Source: Elysia chlorotica (Eukaryota; Mollusca; Gastropoda; Plakobranchidae). Taken from it: a DNA stretch of 64,000 nt. Shown piece after piece: positions 35,496 to 46,237 of the stretch. The notes beneath the pieces were generated by a model that was not told where the DNA came from, made no database searches, and saw nothing but the letters and a program-made list of their open reading frames with translations. The stretch lies in assembly GCA_003991915.1 (NCBI GenBank), contig RQTK01000033.1:498505-562504 (forward strand). The letters run 5' to 3'. A program made the translations under genes and the position numbers. How positions within the stretch are numbered: the stretch's first letter is position 1; the number at the start of each line of letters is the position of its first letter.

Positions 35496-35814
35496 TCTCC
35501 ACACCACACAATACACCCTTTTATGTCTGTTATCAATGATTTATGTAAAATTTCTAGTTAGGTGACTAGAGATAAATTAGAAAATGCATTGCCAGCAGAA
35601 CATCAATGGCAAAAAAGCACCCCTAAACATGTCCCTGTAACGAGTACAAAGCAATAATCAATATAACTCTGCTACGCCTTTTGTTTTGCCCAGCGATGTT
35701 ATTGAATAACGAAGCAGGTTTATTAAAAAGATGTGTAGTTACTGTCAATACAAAAGGCTTTTATCATGGTCCAAAACAATCTCGCTCCATCTCTGCCCCA
35801 CATGGTCTCCCCGT

Positions 35815-37240
35815 TCCTTGTCACCCGGCCGTGTCGTGAAAACCCCGCCCTCACAGATAGAATCTACTCTCAAGCTTTATTATGAGCCCAGGCTATGGTG
35901 TAGTGCTGGGATTAAAGGGGGGAGTTGGGTTAAGAAGTAATAAATTTGCTTAATTTTTTAAAGTCATCGGGTCCATTCTATTATCGAGCATATTTAATTT
36001 CATTGTCGAGTTTCGTCACAACTGTTTGAATCTGTGTCAGTATACCTTGACCGGTTGAGACAGAAGTCATGGCGATCCTGATCTGTCTCTGAGTGAAGGC
36101 ACATAATATTGTTAGACTTTAGTCTGAGACAAAACTCCTGTTGTTCCTTCAAAAGATTGTTAGACTTTTGTTTGGGACCTGTCCACGAGGAAACGAGATG
36201 CTAATTTCAGGTTAGCTTTAATCATGGCCTCACATGGATTCCCCCACCCTTGTCACCCAGCCGTGTGGTGAAAACCCCGCCCTCACAGATAGAATCTACT
36301 CTCAAGCTTCGTTATGAGGCCAGGCTATGGTCTAGTGCTGGGATTAAAGGGGGGAGCTGGGTTAAGAGGTAGTAAGTTTGGTTAATTTTTTGAAGTTATC
36401 GGGTCCATCGTATGATCGAGCAAATTTAATTGTCGAGTTTCGTCACATACTGCTTGGATCTGGGTCAGTATACCGTGACCGGTTGAGACAGAAGTCATGG
36501 CGATCCTGATCTGTCTCTGAGTGAAGGCACATAATATTGTTAGACTTTAGTCCTAGGACCTGTCAGCGAAGATGCTGAGCTGTTGGTTAAAGGGGTAAGC
36601 TGGGTTAAGAGGTACATGTAACAAATTTGGCTTCTTTTTGTATGTCATCGGTTTCATCCTATAATTGAGAAAATTTAACTGTCGATTAACGTTCCATACT
36701 GGTTGGGCCTGTGTCAGTATACCGTGACCGGCTGAGACAGATATCTTGGTGTTCCCACCCTATCTCTGATAAGATTGTTAGACTTTTTTCTTGAAACCTG
36801 TCCACGAAGAAAATGAGTTGCTAAGTCCAGGTTAGCTTTAATCATGCCCAATCTTGCTCAATCTCCGCTTTACTATACCTGGTCTCCACCCCCCCTTCCC
36901 TATCTTTCTCGCCCTCACAGATAGAATAGATACTCACAAGCTTCAATATGAGGACATGCTGTGGTGTAAAGCTAGGGTTAAAGTGGGATGGAGGAAGTAG
37001 ACTAAGAGGCAAGACGTCGGACTTTTGTCTTGGTTAAACTCTGCGATTGACCACATTTAATTAAAAAAGGGGGGGGGGGGGGGTACAGAGGGCTGTTTCG
37101 TTCCATTCTCCACTCTTGTTGTTTTGGAGTCAGGATACTGTGGCCAGCTGTGACAGATTTGTGGTATTCCCGCTCTAGTCTCAGGACCTTTTCGCGCGAA
37201 CGCTGAGTTCCTAATTCCAGGGAAGTCTGCTGGGTCTGAC
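35815..37240 (+). repeat. Tandem array of four SINE-containing segments
   Basis: Unit 1 is at about 35815-36247, unit 2 at 36248-36583, unit 3 at 36584-36868 and unit 4 at 36869-37240. The upstream part (CCCTCACAGATAGAATCTAC, then TATGAGGCCAGGCTATGG or similar) is at 35848, 36280 and 36912 and is missing from unit 3. A tRNA-like head (GGGTTAAGAGGTA, then CGGGTCCATC) is followed by the SINE body (GTCAGTATACCGTGACCGG, TGAGACAGAAGTCATGG) near 36034, 36468, 36715 and, more decayed, 37125. Units 1 and 2 are nearly identical. All are in the same orientation, so duplication and not independent insertion made the array. Confidence 0.85.
37067..37083. repeat. Poly(G) run
   Basis: Fifteen or more G directly after an A run (TTAATTAAAAAAGGG). 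Confidence 0.95.
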
Positions 37241-37565
37241 ATTAGAGCTTTGGCCTCCTGAATATGAAGGTACGGGGTTCGAGCTCCGCTCGTACCATTT
37301 TACTTCCTCTTGGTTGTGTTGGCATCAAACTGCTTGGGGTCAATTCTAAAGGTTTGCCACTGAAGGAACCCATCGCGTTAAAGGGGTGGGGGCTAACTGG
37401 CTCAAATGGTAGAAGTTCTTGGTTTGAATTACCCCTCAAAAAAGATTGAGAAATTGTTTTTCTAATGAACATCACACACCTCACACACATGCTTAGGGCC
37501 TGTTCACAATATAGACTACATAGTGTTAACGTTGGATCTTAAGCATCAAAACAAATCAAACAAAC
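37228..37565 (+). mobile_element. Two overlapping SINE remnants
   Basis: The first head has GACATTAGAGCTTTGGCCTC and B box GGGGTTCGAGCTCC (about 37273-37286), followed by CTTGGTTGTGTTGGCATCAA. A second head-like stretch starts CTAACTGGCTCAAATGGTAG, with B-box-like TTGGTTTGAATT (about 37392-37431). The tail is TTCACAATATAGACTACATA, then GTTAACGTTGGATCTTAAGC and AACAAACAAAG. The second probably inserted into the first. Confidence 0.68.
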
Positions 37566-37945
37566 AAAGAAAGTAAGAAAGAGAGAAACAAGCATTCTGG
37601 GATATTTCTTGTAACCTAGGAGACGCTAAACGAGGAGCCAACCAAAGATTGTGTAGAGAATCTACCAAGAAATCCATAGCCGCAGCAGCCGCAGGCCTGG
37701 CTATATTGCTTTCATTAAGTCAACAGATCCAGGGATGAGTCTTAATACAGGAACGATAAAGATCAAGCACTTTTCTTTTCCTTTCTTTTCTATTTTTGTT
37801 TCAATATTTTCTTCTTTTGGTTCTCTATAAATTAAATGTTCCTCGAAGATTTAATCATTCACAAGGATCTTGTTTCCCATGGCCTAATTCATCTCAAATT
37901 CTCTCCTAGATATCTATTTTCCTTCCTGATTATTTTATTCCTCCT
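37566..37945. other. No gene seen
   Basis: Unique sequence. No feature was recognised. Confidence 0.5.
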
Positions 37946-38690
<745 letters not shown>

Positions 38691-38716
38691 CTTTCTTCAT
38701 CATCTTGTCTTCAACT

Positions 38717-38745
38717 CCCCCCCCCCCCCCCCCCCCAAAAAAAAA
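38717..38745. repeat. Poly(C) followed by poly(A)
   Basis: About twenty C then nine A. Confidence 0.96.
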
Positions 38746-39119
38746 GAAAATTACCATCCGAGATCCTTGACATTATCAGAACAGTAACCGAGAATACCAA
38801 ACATCTCGCCATCTTCTCATTCTCTCAATTATCTCCCCTGAGTTGAGAATGACGTCAGCTGGCCAAACAAAGCCAAAAATAGCGGCGATATTTACTCAGA
38901 TTCTTTGTCTTTCTCGCCAGTGCGCACTGTAATGAACTCACGATGAACAAGAGCTCTTCCTTCTCCCACCGAGGCGTCAGTTTCTAACGGCTAACAAGTT
39001 CGTTTTGTGACTCTTTTCAATGATGTGAGCATCTCGATAACTCAGGTGTAAAGTGCCCTATTTCATTCTAAAACTCTCTAATTATTTAGTATTTGAGAAA
39101 TGAATTAGGATATTATGCA
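38746..39119. other. No gene seen
   Basis: Unique sequence of moderate GC content around 38840-39000. No feature was recognised. Confidence 0.5.
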
Positions 39120-40300
39120 GATGTCTTGACGATCAATCTGTAGAATAAAAGCAGAACTCCCGCCAAAGAAATTAGAGGCTGCAGGTTCGAAACATCATGG
39201 CTTGAAAACAACTTAAATAATGTAATTGGTTCTCTAATCGCATTCTTGTAGAGCTCAGGCGTATCAATTGAGCGCTAAAAGGTTCAAATCCTTACTATTA
39301 ATTATGGTTAGTTCAATGGTTCCATTGCTTCTCTGCAGTGTTGTAGGAGAGATCAGACCAATTGATTGGGCGGTTGCAGGTTCGAATCTTAGTCTTGAAG
39401 GCAGCTCCTATAATTTCAGCGTCGTCTTATGCCCTAAAAGTAAAGCCCACGGGTAGGTTTTCATAGTACCTGCTATCTCAGTTTGTGGCTAACCAACTTG
39501 GTGTTGATGAGTCGAAATCTTCGTAGCTAAAAGTCTATTAGACGACTCCAATGGTCTCATTTATAGATACATATTTAAAACATTCACATATTAGAAAGTC
39601 GTTGGCGCCTTTTCGGACATATCTTGCGTAGAAATGAGGAGATACCTGCCAACAAAGCCATGCAACTATATTTTCACCGCACCGAAAAAAGATTCAGGGG
39701 AAGACCAACTACAACCCTGCCAGTGACCATCAACAAAGACCTGTCACAAATCCAAGACAACCTATCACTGAAATCAACCGACGATTTGGAATACCTTTGA
39801 TCACTGGCACAGGACTGTAACCAATGGAAGTCACTAACCAAGCAAATTGTGGAGATGCTGAGGCGTCCCGATCTGACGACCAGGACGCGAAAAGCGAATA
39901 AGTCAAGTAAGTCATTTAAAACTAGAGCGCAGGATGATCAAGTTGGTCGTTGCAAGTTCATAACTTAATTATACTTCAATGACTCTAGTGGTGCTCTTTG
40001 ACATAACAGAAGAGCTCAGGCCAGTGGAGTTGGTTTTATGTTCAAATTTCCACAGCTAACAAAACTGTTCTTCTTGTAGACACCTACAGTTGTTCCATCA
40101 GCTTTTTTGTCTAAACAAAAGAGTTCACGATAAACAAAAAGATTTATAGGTTATAATTGCAGTCTCCACAGCTTAAATGTCTCGAAAGCTACTTGAATGA
40201 TGCCATTAACTTTATATAGATTGGAAGGAGTCGTCGTATCAATCGACTTGGCGGTCAGGGGTTTCAATCTCCATAAGAAAAAAGCTTACTTTTCTTCTGT
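39120..40300 (+). repeat. Degenerate ~100-bp tandem repeat, interrupted by a LINE
   Basis: A unit with GAGCTCAGGCCAATTGATTGGGCGGTTGCAGGTTCGAATC-like words recurs with its GGTTCGAAT point near 39183, 39281, 39379, 39508, 39950, 40038, 40150 and 40258. The steps are about 90-130 bp outside the gap. The gap is filled by a LINE fragment (39600-39918). The unit contains a B-box-like GGTTCGAAT, so it may derive from a tRNA-like sequence. Confidence 0.65.
39600..39918 (+). mobile_element. LINE remnant: C-terminal end of the reverse-transcriptase protein
   Basis: One plus-strand frame from 39600 encodes the typical C-terminal region of a non-LTR retrotransposon ORF2-type protein: FGHILRRNEEIPANKAM, FRGRPTTTLPVTINKDL, then QWKSLTKQIVEML and a basic end. 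It has one in-frame TGA at 39798-39800. It is otherwise open for about 106 codons, so this copy is less decayed than the other two LINE remnants. The 5' part is absent, as is usual after incomplete reverse transcription. Confidence 0.87.
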
Positions 40301-42353
40301 GAAAGCTAGGTCGAATGACTAGCACAATGTGAGATTTAGTTTTATTTAAGGGTCAGCGCTTTTGTCTTGTTTGTTTGTTTTGAAAAATCTCATCAACTCT
40401 AAATACCTTAACAATGGAAGTCAGGACATGTCTCTCAGCTACTCACATTTTGTTGACATTGAAAAAAAAAAGCGCGTGACAAAACGACCTCATCTAGATA
40501 AGAGACCACAAGCCTGAGGAACCGTGTCGTGCTCATTGTGGTTGTTGCAAAATGTCATCCAAAGTGATAATACACTTTGTCCACTCAATATTCCGAGTAG
40601 CAACTTTAGATAATCATCCATAACTCTCACTCCTTAAATAACAAGTGATAATGATTTTTGTGAGTGGACAGTTGGGGCGCTCTTAAACGGTGGTCTATAA
40701 AAAAAGGATCTAAGTAAGACAAAGGTTTTTAACTACAAACATTCCGTTCTATGGGGAAAGCAATACCCCAACACATGAACTATACACTATATCCAGTCAT
40801 TGTGGATGGATGCACGCAATTACAGTCACCCCATGGCATCTATAAAGACGCTGAAAAGATCGTTCTGCCATTAAAGCTAGTTAAGGACACCGAAAGCGGA
40901 AAAATACGCTGATATCAAGTTCCACCATCTTGGTTCAGCCTTCGTAGGATCCACAGCCATCTGCTTGCAAGACTTCCTTCCGGTCTGGGATAGTTAAAGG
41001 CTTCGGATTTCCCCACACAGCTCCACCCTAACTGTCTTAATGACCGATATCAAGGTTGTCATGTGGACGGTGCTCCCTGAATTATTTCCCGTTCGGGAAT
41101 AGCCGTTTTTTCTATGTCGGGTTTGTTTGACGAGATTGGACACCACCGACGCGGAATTGATACGTTAAACGGTCCTATTGTGTCTGGGGTAACTGTTCCT
41201 GAAAATTGTCTGAAATGTACACTCTGGCAAAGCACCCGGCGCCAATCATGTGTAATCATTGACTTTTAGACATTGCAGGGTAAGAGAGAGTCTTCGGAGT
41301 TCAGCTTCTTACGCAACACAGACTGGTTGTGTAAACAGACGTGTTGGTTTGTTTACAGTTAAAGAACACAGAATCAATTAAAGTATCAAGAGCTCCTTTC
41401 AAGGTGAAGTAAGGTTTAACGACATATGGCACAGCTCCAAGTATCCAATAATTAGTGTAGCGATTTATGTTGCTGAAAGTATTTGAAGAGACGCTCTGTA
41501 TTATAGTAAAAAGCAAAAACAAAATTGACATAGCTTTTATCAGTGTCTTTATGTTCATAAATCAAGTCAATCATTTCTTGTTTATATTGCACTGTCTGTG
41601 TTCGTTGTATGTTATACCGTTGTTTTTTGTTGTTGTAATTACATTTATTGTCGATTTATTTTTTTCCATGAAACGCTGCAAAAAATATGTAAAATCAAAG
41701 AGTTATTATGAGTTTGCAGCTGTATGTTAAGTTACTGATTGATTGACTTATTGGTGGATCGGTTGAAGAATGGATCAATGTATCGCGTATCGTATTAATA
41801 ATGGAGTCTTACCATCATGTACATAGCATGACCAATTATAGAGAATGTTTCCAGCAAGTCATTTACAAGCCAAAGCAAAAAGCACTGATTCCCTTAACAA
41901 TTTATTAAACTGCCTTTTAAACTGACAGTACGTTGTTAAAAAAAATAATAAATTCCTGTTTAGAATTGAGGTAAAATTCGATGTAATCAGTTTCACAATT
42001 TATAAATTTAATGTTAGAGAGAATCTGCTAAAGAATTGGTCCGTATTACTATATTTGCTGGTAACTTCACCATCATCATCTGCCGAAAGAACAACTATTG
42101 GCAACCCTGAAGGTCTGCCCCTGACGCACAGACAATGGACACCATGTACAAAATAACTCTATCCATGTTAGTACTTTGACTATAATCACCAATTGTTTTA
42201 CAACTAGGCCCAGTGGTTCGACCAGTAGCCTTTTGCTACATGCATTGCGATTCATATGTTGACAACTGATGACATAACCGCGCCCATAAGTCTTGGAATT
42301 TGTAATTGATTATTGCCTCTGCAAGTTTAAGATAAAGCTGTGCGATTGGAAGC
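40301..42353. other. No gene seen
   Basis: About 2 kb of unique sequence. The part at 40730-41250 has a more balanced base composition but no frame I can connect to a protein family. An 85-codon minus-strand open frame at 41301-41558 starts with a hydrophobic, signal-peptide-like stretch; see findings. Confidence 0.45.
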
Positions 42354-42584
42354 TTGTTGAGTTGTCGAGTTGGTTTCACGTCCAACAATAGCACTATATA
42401 GGCTATATTGTGGAAGGGCCCAAAGACTGACGTATGCCAATTTGATGTGCTGCCATGACTCCTGTCTCAGCCGATCACATTAAACTGACACCCATCAAAC
42501 CAGTAGAAAGCGAAATCGCCAGGACTCGAACCCGAACATTTTGCGTCGGAAGCTGATGTTCTACTCCAGGGCTACGGCGCCCCC
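42354..42584 (-). mobile_element. tRNA-derived SINE, full length
   Basis: In plus-strand order: TTGTTGAGTTG, CGTCCAACAATAGCACTATA, TAGGCTATATTGTGG, CAAAGACTGACGTATGCCAA, CATGACTCCTGTCTCAGCCG, ATCACATTAAACTGACACCC, GCCAGGACTCGAACCCGAAC (B box), CTACTCCAGGGCTACGGCGC (head). The CCCCGCC...TGTGTGGT part of the body is shortened. Confidence 0.92.
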
Positions 42585-42795
42585 TGTGCGATTAGACGCC
42601 GGTGCAAATTCCTTTAAGTATAATCTTCGTTATCGACTTGGGTTCTCTGATTGAAAGATACCTGGAGCCTGGAAAACCCTTTGATGTATGAGAACCGACT
42701 GATTGGACAGTGATTGGTGTAGACGAGTCATCTTTGCACGATAAACTTCACGCTTAGTTAAAGATTGTTGCGGCGGGGATGGGGTGGGGTGGAGG

Positions 42796-42975
42796 TGTGG
42801 GTCATAGACCTGGAGTAGAAGATAAGCATCCGACGCAGCAGGTTCGTTGTTCGAGCCCTACTCTGGCGACTCGGTCCCCTACTGGTTAGTTCAGTGTCAT
42901 AGATTAGTTTCGGGATCCGTCCACAATATAGCCTATACAGTGCTGACCTTGGTACTAAGCAACAACTAAACCAAC
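42796..42975 (+). mobile_element. tRNA-derived SINE with internal deletion
   Basis: Head GACCTGGAGTAGAAGATAAG, B box TTGTTCGAGCCC, then GTCCCCTACTGGTTAGTTCA and GTGTCA. It then jumps to TTAGTTTCGGGATCCGTCCA, CAATATAGCCTATACAGTGC and TAAGCAACAACTAAACC. About 90 bp of the body is missing. Confidence 0.88.
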
Positions 42976-44055
42976 AAACGATTGAAGGTGGTCGTCAATT
43001 CGACAGTGTTTTGGTACCCTTCTTTGGATAAAACAAGTCCACGTTGATGCCTGCTTATTGTGGCAGCTCTTTTTTGTCTGGTTCCTGGCCTCTGCAATCT
43101 GGGCCATGTAAGCTAAACATTTAATTCTGTCGCAATGAGAGACATAGTTTTGATCTAAAAAAACGATAAAACATCGAAGGGATATTTCTGGATCGCTCGA
43201 GGCCTGTATAGGTACAAAAAAGTAACAGATTTGACCATAATAATACATTTTTACATACAAAGAGCAACAGTATTTTATTTCTACTAAGATAATAGGCGCA
43301 AAGCCGGTAAATTATCGGGGATTATGGGATAAAAAAGGCTAAAAGTATAGCTTAGGTTTTGTGTTGTGCTGAAATTCATAATCATTTTTCACTTAAAAAT
43401 AGAGTCATGCACCAGGATTGTTTTTAACCACGTAGCTTGAAATCTCCGATCATTGCAGGCTGCAACATTTTATTGTAAATTGTATCTTTCTTGTTGTTTT
43501 TTTCGCATTGTTGGTGTTTGTGAACTTCTTTGAGTTAGAAAAGGTACGTAAAGGTTCCGTGGTTTTCCAAAAAAAAAAAACAACAACCCAGAGCTATTTC
43601 TTTCTATTGGTCATGCCCGCTAAGTAACAGCATAGACCCACTGTTTCTTGAATATGAACATTTTAAAACGTTAACTTGATTCCATTCTGACTGTTAGGAT
43701 CGTGTGAGCGAGGCTGTCATGCCTTTATATGTGGCCAAAATAGGATATTTTGTGATGTCGTATGCTTTCTTTCAACACCGAGTGTTCTCAAAACTACTTC
43801 GTTTGTTACTCTGTTTTTGTAGCTTATTGTTGCTAGTCGTCGAAATACCCACATCTCAAAAGCTTTTAGTTTTTAAACTGATTCTTTGTAGAGAGTGACA
43901 GTTGCGTCGCCGTATATTAATAAGGAACATACATACAGGTTTATTGCTCTTAGCCTTAGATCTCTTGAAATTTCTCTTGATATGAATAAATCCTTTATTT
44001 TTATGAACGTTTTCATCCTCATACCTCTCAATCAAATATATACACATAGTACACA
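42976..44055. other. No gene seen
   Basis: Unique AT-rich sequence with no recognised coding or repeat signal. Confidence 0.45.
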
Positions 44056-44480
44056 TTCCGGGAATGGTATAGCATAAGAGGAATCAATATTAATCGAACA
44101 AATATAAACATTATACGATATGTCGACGACAACACACTGAAAGCAAACAACAAGGAAGCCTCCAAAAATATTGATGATTTGTAGAGTAAAAAGTTTTAAA
44201 AAATCCTTGACATCAATGTTAGAAAAACCAAAACTATTGTTGTTAGTTAATAGAAAGATGTCCAAGTCAAAAGTGTAGTGAAAAATGAAAAAAAAAAATC
44301 ATCATTTCAAATATCTCGGACAAACAATAAGCAGTAAGGACAAAACCATCATAAATAGAAATAGAAATCACAATAGCTCAAAGAAAATAAAGGTTAATGA
44401 AACTAAAGAAATTATTATTTTCAGACTAAAAAAGCATGATTTTATACGGTATTGAAATCCAAGCTGTGGGTAAAATACAC
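44056..44480 (+). mobile_element. LINE remnant: reverse transcriptase YVDD region
   Basis: From about 44080 the frame reads GININRTNINIIRYVDD, which contains the reverse-transcriptase catalytic motif (Y)VDD with a usual IRY context. After stops and frame changes come NVRKTKTIVVS (about 44214), then HFKYLGQTIS (about 44303) and ILYGIEI (about 44439). These are successive conserved positions of non-LTR reverse transcriptases downstream of the active site. At least four stops and two frameshifts make it a dead copy, older than the fragment at 39600. Confidence 0.88.
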
Positions 44481-44543
44481 TATACTTCAATACGCTTTTA
44501 GATCCGTTTTTCAATTTAAAGTCGGTGGAGATCGACTTTGGGG

Positions 44544-44650
44544 CTAGAATCCACAAACTTGACGTAACTTACGTCTCGTCGTAACAATATAAGAATAAGA
44601 AGACTTACGTCGAGACGTAAGCTACGTCCTTTTTTTGCATTCTACCCTAG
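44544..44650. mobile_element. Palindromic MITE
   Basis: CTAG marks both ends. Inner arms are GACGTAACTTACGTCTCGTC and its mirror GACGAGACGTAAGCTACGTC-like at the right, about 21 bp with two mismatches. The centre AACAATATAAGAATAAGAAG is the reverse complement of the centre of the element at 18047-18159, so they are the same family. Confidence 0.85.
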
Positions 44651-44794
44651 CTTTGTAGTTTTTAAACCCCGAAAACCCCCGTTGGCAAATCTACGCGTTT
44701 GTTTCTAAGCTTATACCTTGGCAGAGCCCCGCGCGTGTACTTCATGAATCAGAGAAAGCCCTGTGCGTAGATCTACGCTTCGTACGATGGCACG

Positions 44795-45050
44795 GGGGCG
44801 CGATGGTCTTGGGGTAGAACATCGAATCCGACGCAAAAGGCCCAGATTCGAATCCTGGCGATTGCGCTCCCTACTGGTTGGGTTGGTGTCAGTTTTATGT
44901 AACCGGCTGAGACAGGGGTCATGGCATCCCCGCCCTGTCTCGTGTGTGGTGGCACTTAAAATTGTCAGACGTTAGTCTTGGGGCCCGTCTACAATATAGC
45001 CTATATAGTGCTGATATTGGACGTTAAAACGAAATCAACTCAACTCAACG
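44795..45050 (+). mobile_element. tRNA-derived SINE, best-preserved copy
   Basis: 256 bp with every part of the family. Head GGGCGCGATGGTCTTGGGGT with AGAACATCG, B box ATTCGAATCCTGG. Body CCCTACTGGTTGGGTTGGTG, CAGTTTTATGTAACCGGCTG, ACAGGGGTCATGGCATCCCC, GCCCTGTCTCGTGTGTGG and ATTGTCAGACGTTAGTCTTG. Tail ACAATATAGCCTATATAGTG, CTGATATTGGACGTTAAAAC and the terminal AACTCAACTCAAC. The head is Pol III-promoter-like. The short terminal AACTC repeats stand in place of poly(A). Confidence 0.95.
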
Positions 45051-45487
45051 TGAGATGGAGTGCTTACTGAATGGGCTTTAGGAAAATAACAAAAATTATA
45101 TGTTAGTATTAAGACGTACATGTAATTAAATCAATGAAAGGAGAATTGTTCTGCTGTCAGGGCACATTTACTCTGTAACACTGATCAGTTGACAGCATGA
45201 CAAAATTGTAAACATAATTGTCGTGGAAACTTACTCAACCGATCCAAGCCCTAGTCTGCTCCAGATTAACTTGCAAATTGAAAAATATAAATTGTAGGAT
45301 GGCTTTGTTGGTGACCCAAAAAAGTTTCTGAAACGGTTAAAAAGTAGCGTGTATCTTTGGATGGAAGTTTAGAACTATGTTATGGCTTCAAAACTAAACT
45401 AGATAGCAACTTTCATGGTATTTGAGCTCATACAAATTTCAGTCTATTATTATAGTTATGATTATGTTATTGATTATCAGAGTAATG
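45051..45487. other. No gene seen
   Basis: Unique AT-rich sequence. Confidence 0.5.
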
Positions 45488-45584
45488 ACGTATAATATAA
45501 CGTCGTGGAAGCTTACAACTCATGAAAATGTGAGATAAAGAAGGCTTACGATAAGTCTTAAGCTACATTGCTGTTGTACCTACG
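45488..45584. mobile_element. MITE-like inverted-repeat element
   Basis: The left arm includes GTATAATATAACGTCGTGGA and AGCTTAC. The right arm includes CTTACGATAAGTCTTAAGCT, then GCTGTTGTACCTAC, which mirrors GTAGGTACAACAGC. The arms are imperfect. The element resembles those at 46141, 49671 and 51203. Confidence 0.65.
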
Positions 45585-46140
45585 GTCGAAGATGTTAAAA
45601 GAGTTTTACAGACGACTGCTTACATGCCTTTGGTCAATGTTTTGTCTTGTTTTTTAAAGGATTCCCGCAATATCGTCAAAGTCTTTCTAGCATGTCTGGA
45701 AAACCAGGCAGAGCAAGTAGCAACATGTTTATTTTTTCATGTTTTGTTCTATTCTTTACTCATTTTTATTTTCCAGGCGTTTCTGCTGTTTTGTTGTCCG
45801 CTAGCCGTCAGACAACTTGCTTTTAAACCATGTAGTAAATAATAGAAGAGAGCGGAATAAAAGCAAGGCGCATTCCGTAACAAATAAAGAGCTGAAAAGA
45901 GAATCTGGAGCAAAGCCTAGCATTTTACTTGCCTTTGTTAGAGAACGGCCTAAATATTTCACGTGCATGCGTTTTGTCGTTCCCGATAACGATGGCCCAT
46001 TCATGAGTGAGGCAATTCCTATTGTCAATAATTACGAAACTGTAAAGCTGATGTTTCTCTTTTGTTTGATAAGCTTGAATAGGATGGTTTGGTTTGAGAT
46101 TTTTTGGTCCACTGCCTGTGGTGTTGTATTGCAATTATTG
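45585..46140. other. No gene seen
   Basis: Unique sequence. A 116-codon plus-strand open frame (45817-46167) runs into the next MITE and has no recognised domain. Confidence 0.45.
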
Positions 46141-46237
46141 GTAAGTACAAGGTTGTGGTTAGCTTAAGACTTGTCTTAAGACGCGCGAACAGCTAGGCCT
46201 AAGGCGAGCTGTAAGCCACAGCGACTTTGTACTTACG
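46141..46237. mobile_element. MITE with GTAAGTACAA ends
   Basis: Left end GTAAGTACAAGGTTGTGG, right end CCACAGCGACTTTGTACTTA plus C, forming ~18-bp imperfect terminal inverted repeats. The next inner parts (AGCTTAAGAC and GTCTTAAG) form a second hairpin. Confidence 0.8.
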
